A stretch of 6,118 nt of DNA, taken from positions 1 to 6,118 of the forward strand of contig DAOUCP010000001.1 of assembly GCA_034432155.1 (NCBI GenBank). The letters run 5' to 3'. This DNA comes from DAOUCP01 sp034432155 (GTDB lineage: Bacteria > Chloroflexota > Anaerolineae > Epilineales > Epilineaceae). The first letter of the stretch is position 1. The number at the start of each line of letters is the position of its first letter. The notes below the pieces were generated by a model that worked only from the letters and a program-made list of their open reading frames with translations, made no database searches and had not been told where the DNA came from. Below are positions 5,808 through 6,118 of this stretch, in pieces. The translations under genes and the position numbers were made by a program.

Positions 5808-5957
5808 ATGCTTCGACTTCCTGACCGTTGGGTGGCGGCGGGACGCCATCCCCGATTCCGTTGCTCCCTGGTCAGTCTGGCCTTGGCTCTGCTGGCCGCC
5901 GCCGGGGCCGGCTTCTTCACCCCCCCCCCAGCGCCTTCTAGGCGGTCCGCCGGCTGA
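5808..5957 (+). CDS. Start of an exported protein; 49-residue ORF as read, probably cut short at a C10 tract
   Basis: The ORF reads MLRLPDRWVAAGRHPRFRCS, then the hydrophobic LVSLALALLAAAGAGFF, then TPPPAPSRRSAG and TGA. It has a basic n-region (several Arg up to residue 18) and a hydrophobic core of about 16 residues ending at small residues, which is a typical Sec signal peptide or single anchor. Nothing recognisable follows in this frame. The run of ten C at 5920-5929 lies just after the core. With nine C the frame continues PPQRLLGGPPAETLSRSAGG and stays open to the window end (63 codons). The good promoter and ribosome site suggest a larger secreted product whose frame is off here, through a real indel, slippage or a read error. 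The protein family is not recognised. Confidence 0.6.
   Translation: MLRLPDRWVAAGRHPRFRCSLVSLALALLAAAGAGFFTPPPAPSRRSAG
5920..5929 (+). repeat. Homopolymer run of ten C that sets the reading frame
   Basis: The C10 tract lies in the ORF beginning at 5808, right after its signal peptide. Ten C gives a stop at 5955-5957, eleven gives TAG at 5939-5941, and nine leaves the frame open to the edge. Such tracts slip readily during replication and are also a known weak point of some sequencing methods. Confidence 0.9.
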
Positions 5958-6118
5958 AACACTGTCTCGCTCGGCCGGTGGGCTCCGTGGAGAGCGCGTT
6001 GTGAGCCTTGCGCCGCCGGCCGGCGGGAGCGCGATCGCGGGCGAGCATGGGCCGCCTGGCCGTCCGTCTGTGCGCCTGGTGTCCCCCGGCGCTCGCGGGG
6101 CAGTGCCCCAGCAGGAGG
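5958..6118 (+). other. Possible continuation of the exported protein in the shifted frame
   Basis: In the frame reached with nine C the sequence is open from 5929 to the edge, with pieces such as ETLSRSAGGLRGERVVSLAP and RPSVRLVSPGARGAVPQQE. At this GC content an open run of 63 codons can occur by chance, so it supports but does not prove a gene. The last six bases (6113-6118) are AGGAGG, which could instead be the ribosome site of a gene just outside the window. Confidence 0.35.

Noticed and set aside
5280..5849. Minus-strand 189-codon frame
   Set aside because: It is antisense to the promoter, ribosome site and signal-peptide start, begins inside the exported ORF, ends inside the IS end, and shows no domain.
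6030..6040. GCGATCGC as a HIP1-type cyanobacterial signature
   Set aside because: A single occurrence was noticed, which is expected by chance in GC-rich DNA.

Overview
This is a GC-rich bacterial window with an accessory-region feel. It holds one large secreted or membrane-anchored polysaccharide-degrading enzyme, one decayed insertion sequence, a broken repeat-protein remnant, and the promoter and signal-peptide start of a further exported protein. The organism cannot be fixed from sequence alone. The high GC, the large multidomain heparinase II/III-like enzyme and the degraded 'DGWAVG'-type beta-propeller fragment would suit a Chloroflexota-like or similar polysaccharide-degrading environmental bacterium; that is inference.

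Layout. (1) Positions 1-3373, minus strand: one uninterrupted reading frame of 1124 visible codons, running off the left edge. It has a strong Shine-Dalgarno site, an 84-residue basic tail built largely of a 12-bp tandem repeat (17 units, 3120-3323), a hydrophobic signal or anchor segment, an N-terminal carbohydrate-binding-like beta-sandwich, the alpha/alpha and beta-sandwich parts of a heparinase II/III-type lyase, and the start of another beta-rich domain. The long frames on the plus strand here are antisense shadows. (2) 3374-3909: gene-poor, with a GC-rich palindrome, one doubtful 35-codon ORF and a 15-bp direct repeat. (3) 3910-5315: an IS3-like two-ORF insertion sequence on the minus strand with imperfect inverted ends. 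OrfA looks intact. OrfB carries a one-base deletion and an amber codon, so it is dead. (4) 5316-5579: remnant of a beta-propeller-like gene, cut at the IS end and broken by a stop or frameshift. (5) 5580-6118: a very good sigma70-type promoter with a palindrome over its -35 box, a 5'-UTR hairpin, an ideal ribosome binding site and a signal-peptide ORF. In that ORF a run of ten C residues sets the frame: as given it ends after 49 codons, and with nine C it stays open to the window end.

How the parts relate. The heparinase-like enzyme points to uptake or degradation of acidic polysaccharides outside the cytoplasm. The IS and the truncated propeller gene show that the neighbourhood has been rearranged. 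The most interesting signals are two sequence-length-variable sites, the 12-bp repeat encoding the tail of the lyase and the C10 tract in the exported ORF. Both could change protein output by slippage, though the C tract could equally be a sequencing error or a dead gene. No complete new defence or mobile system is visible.
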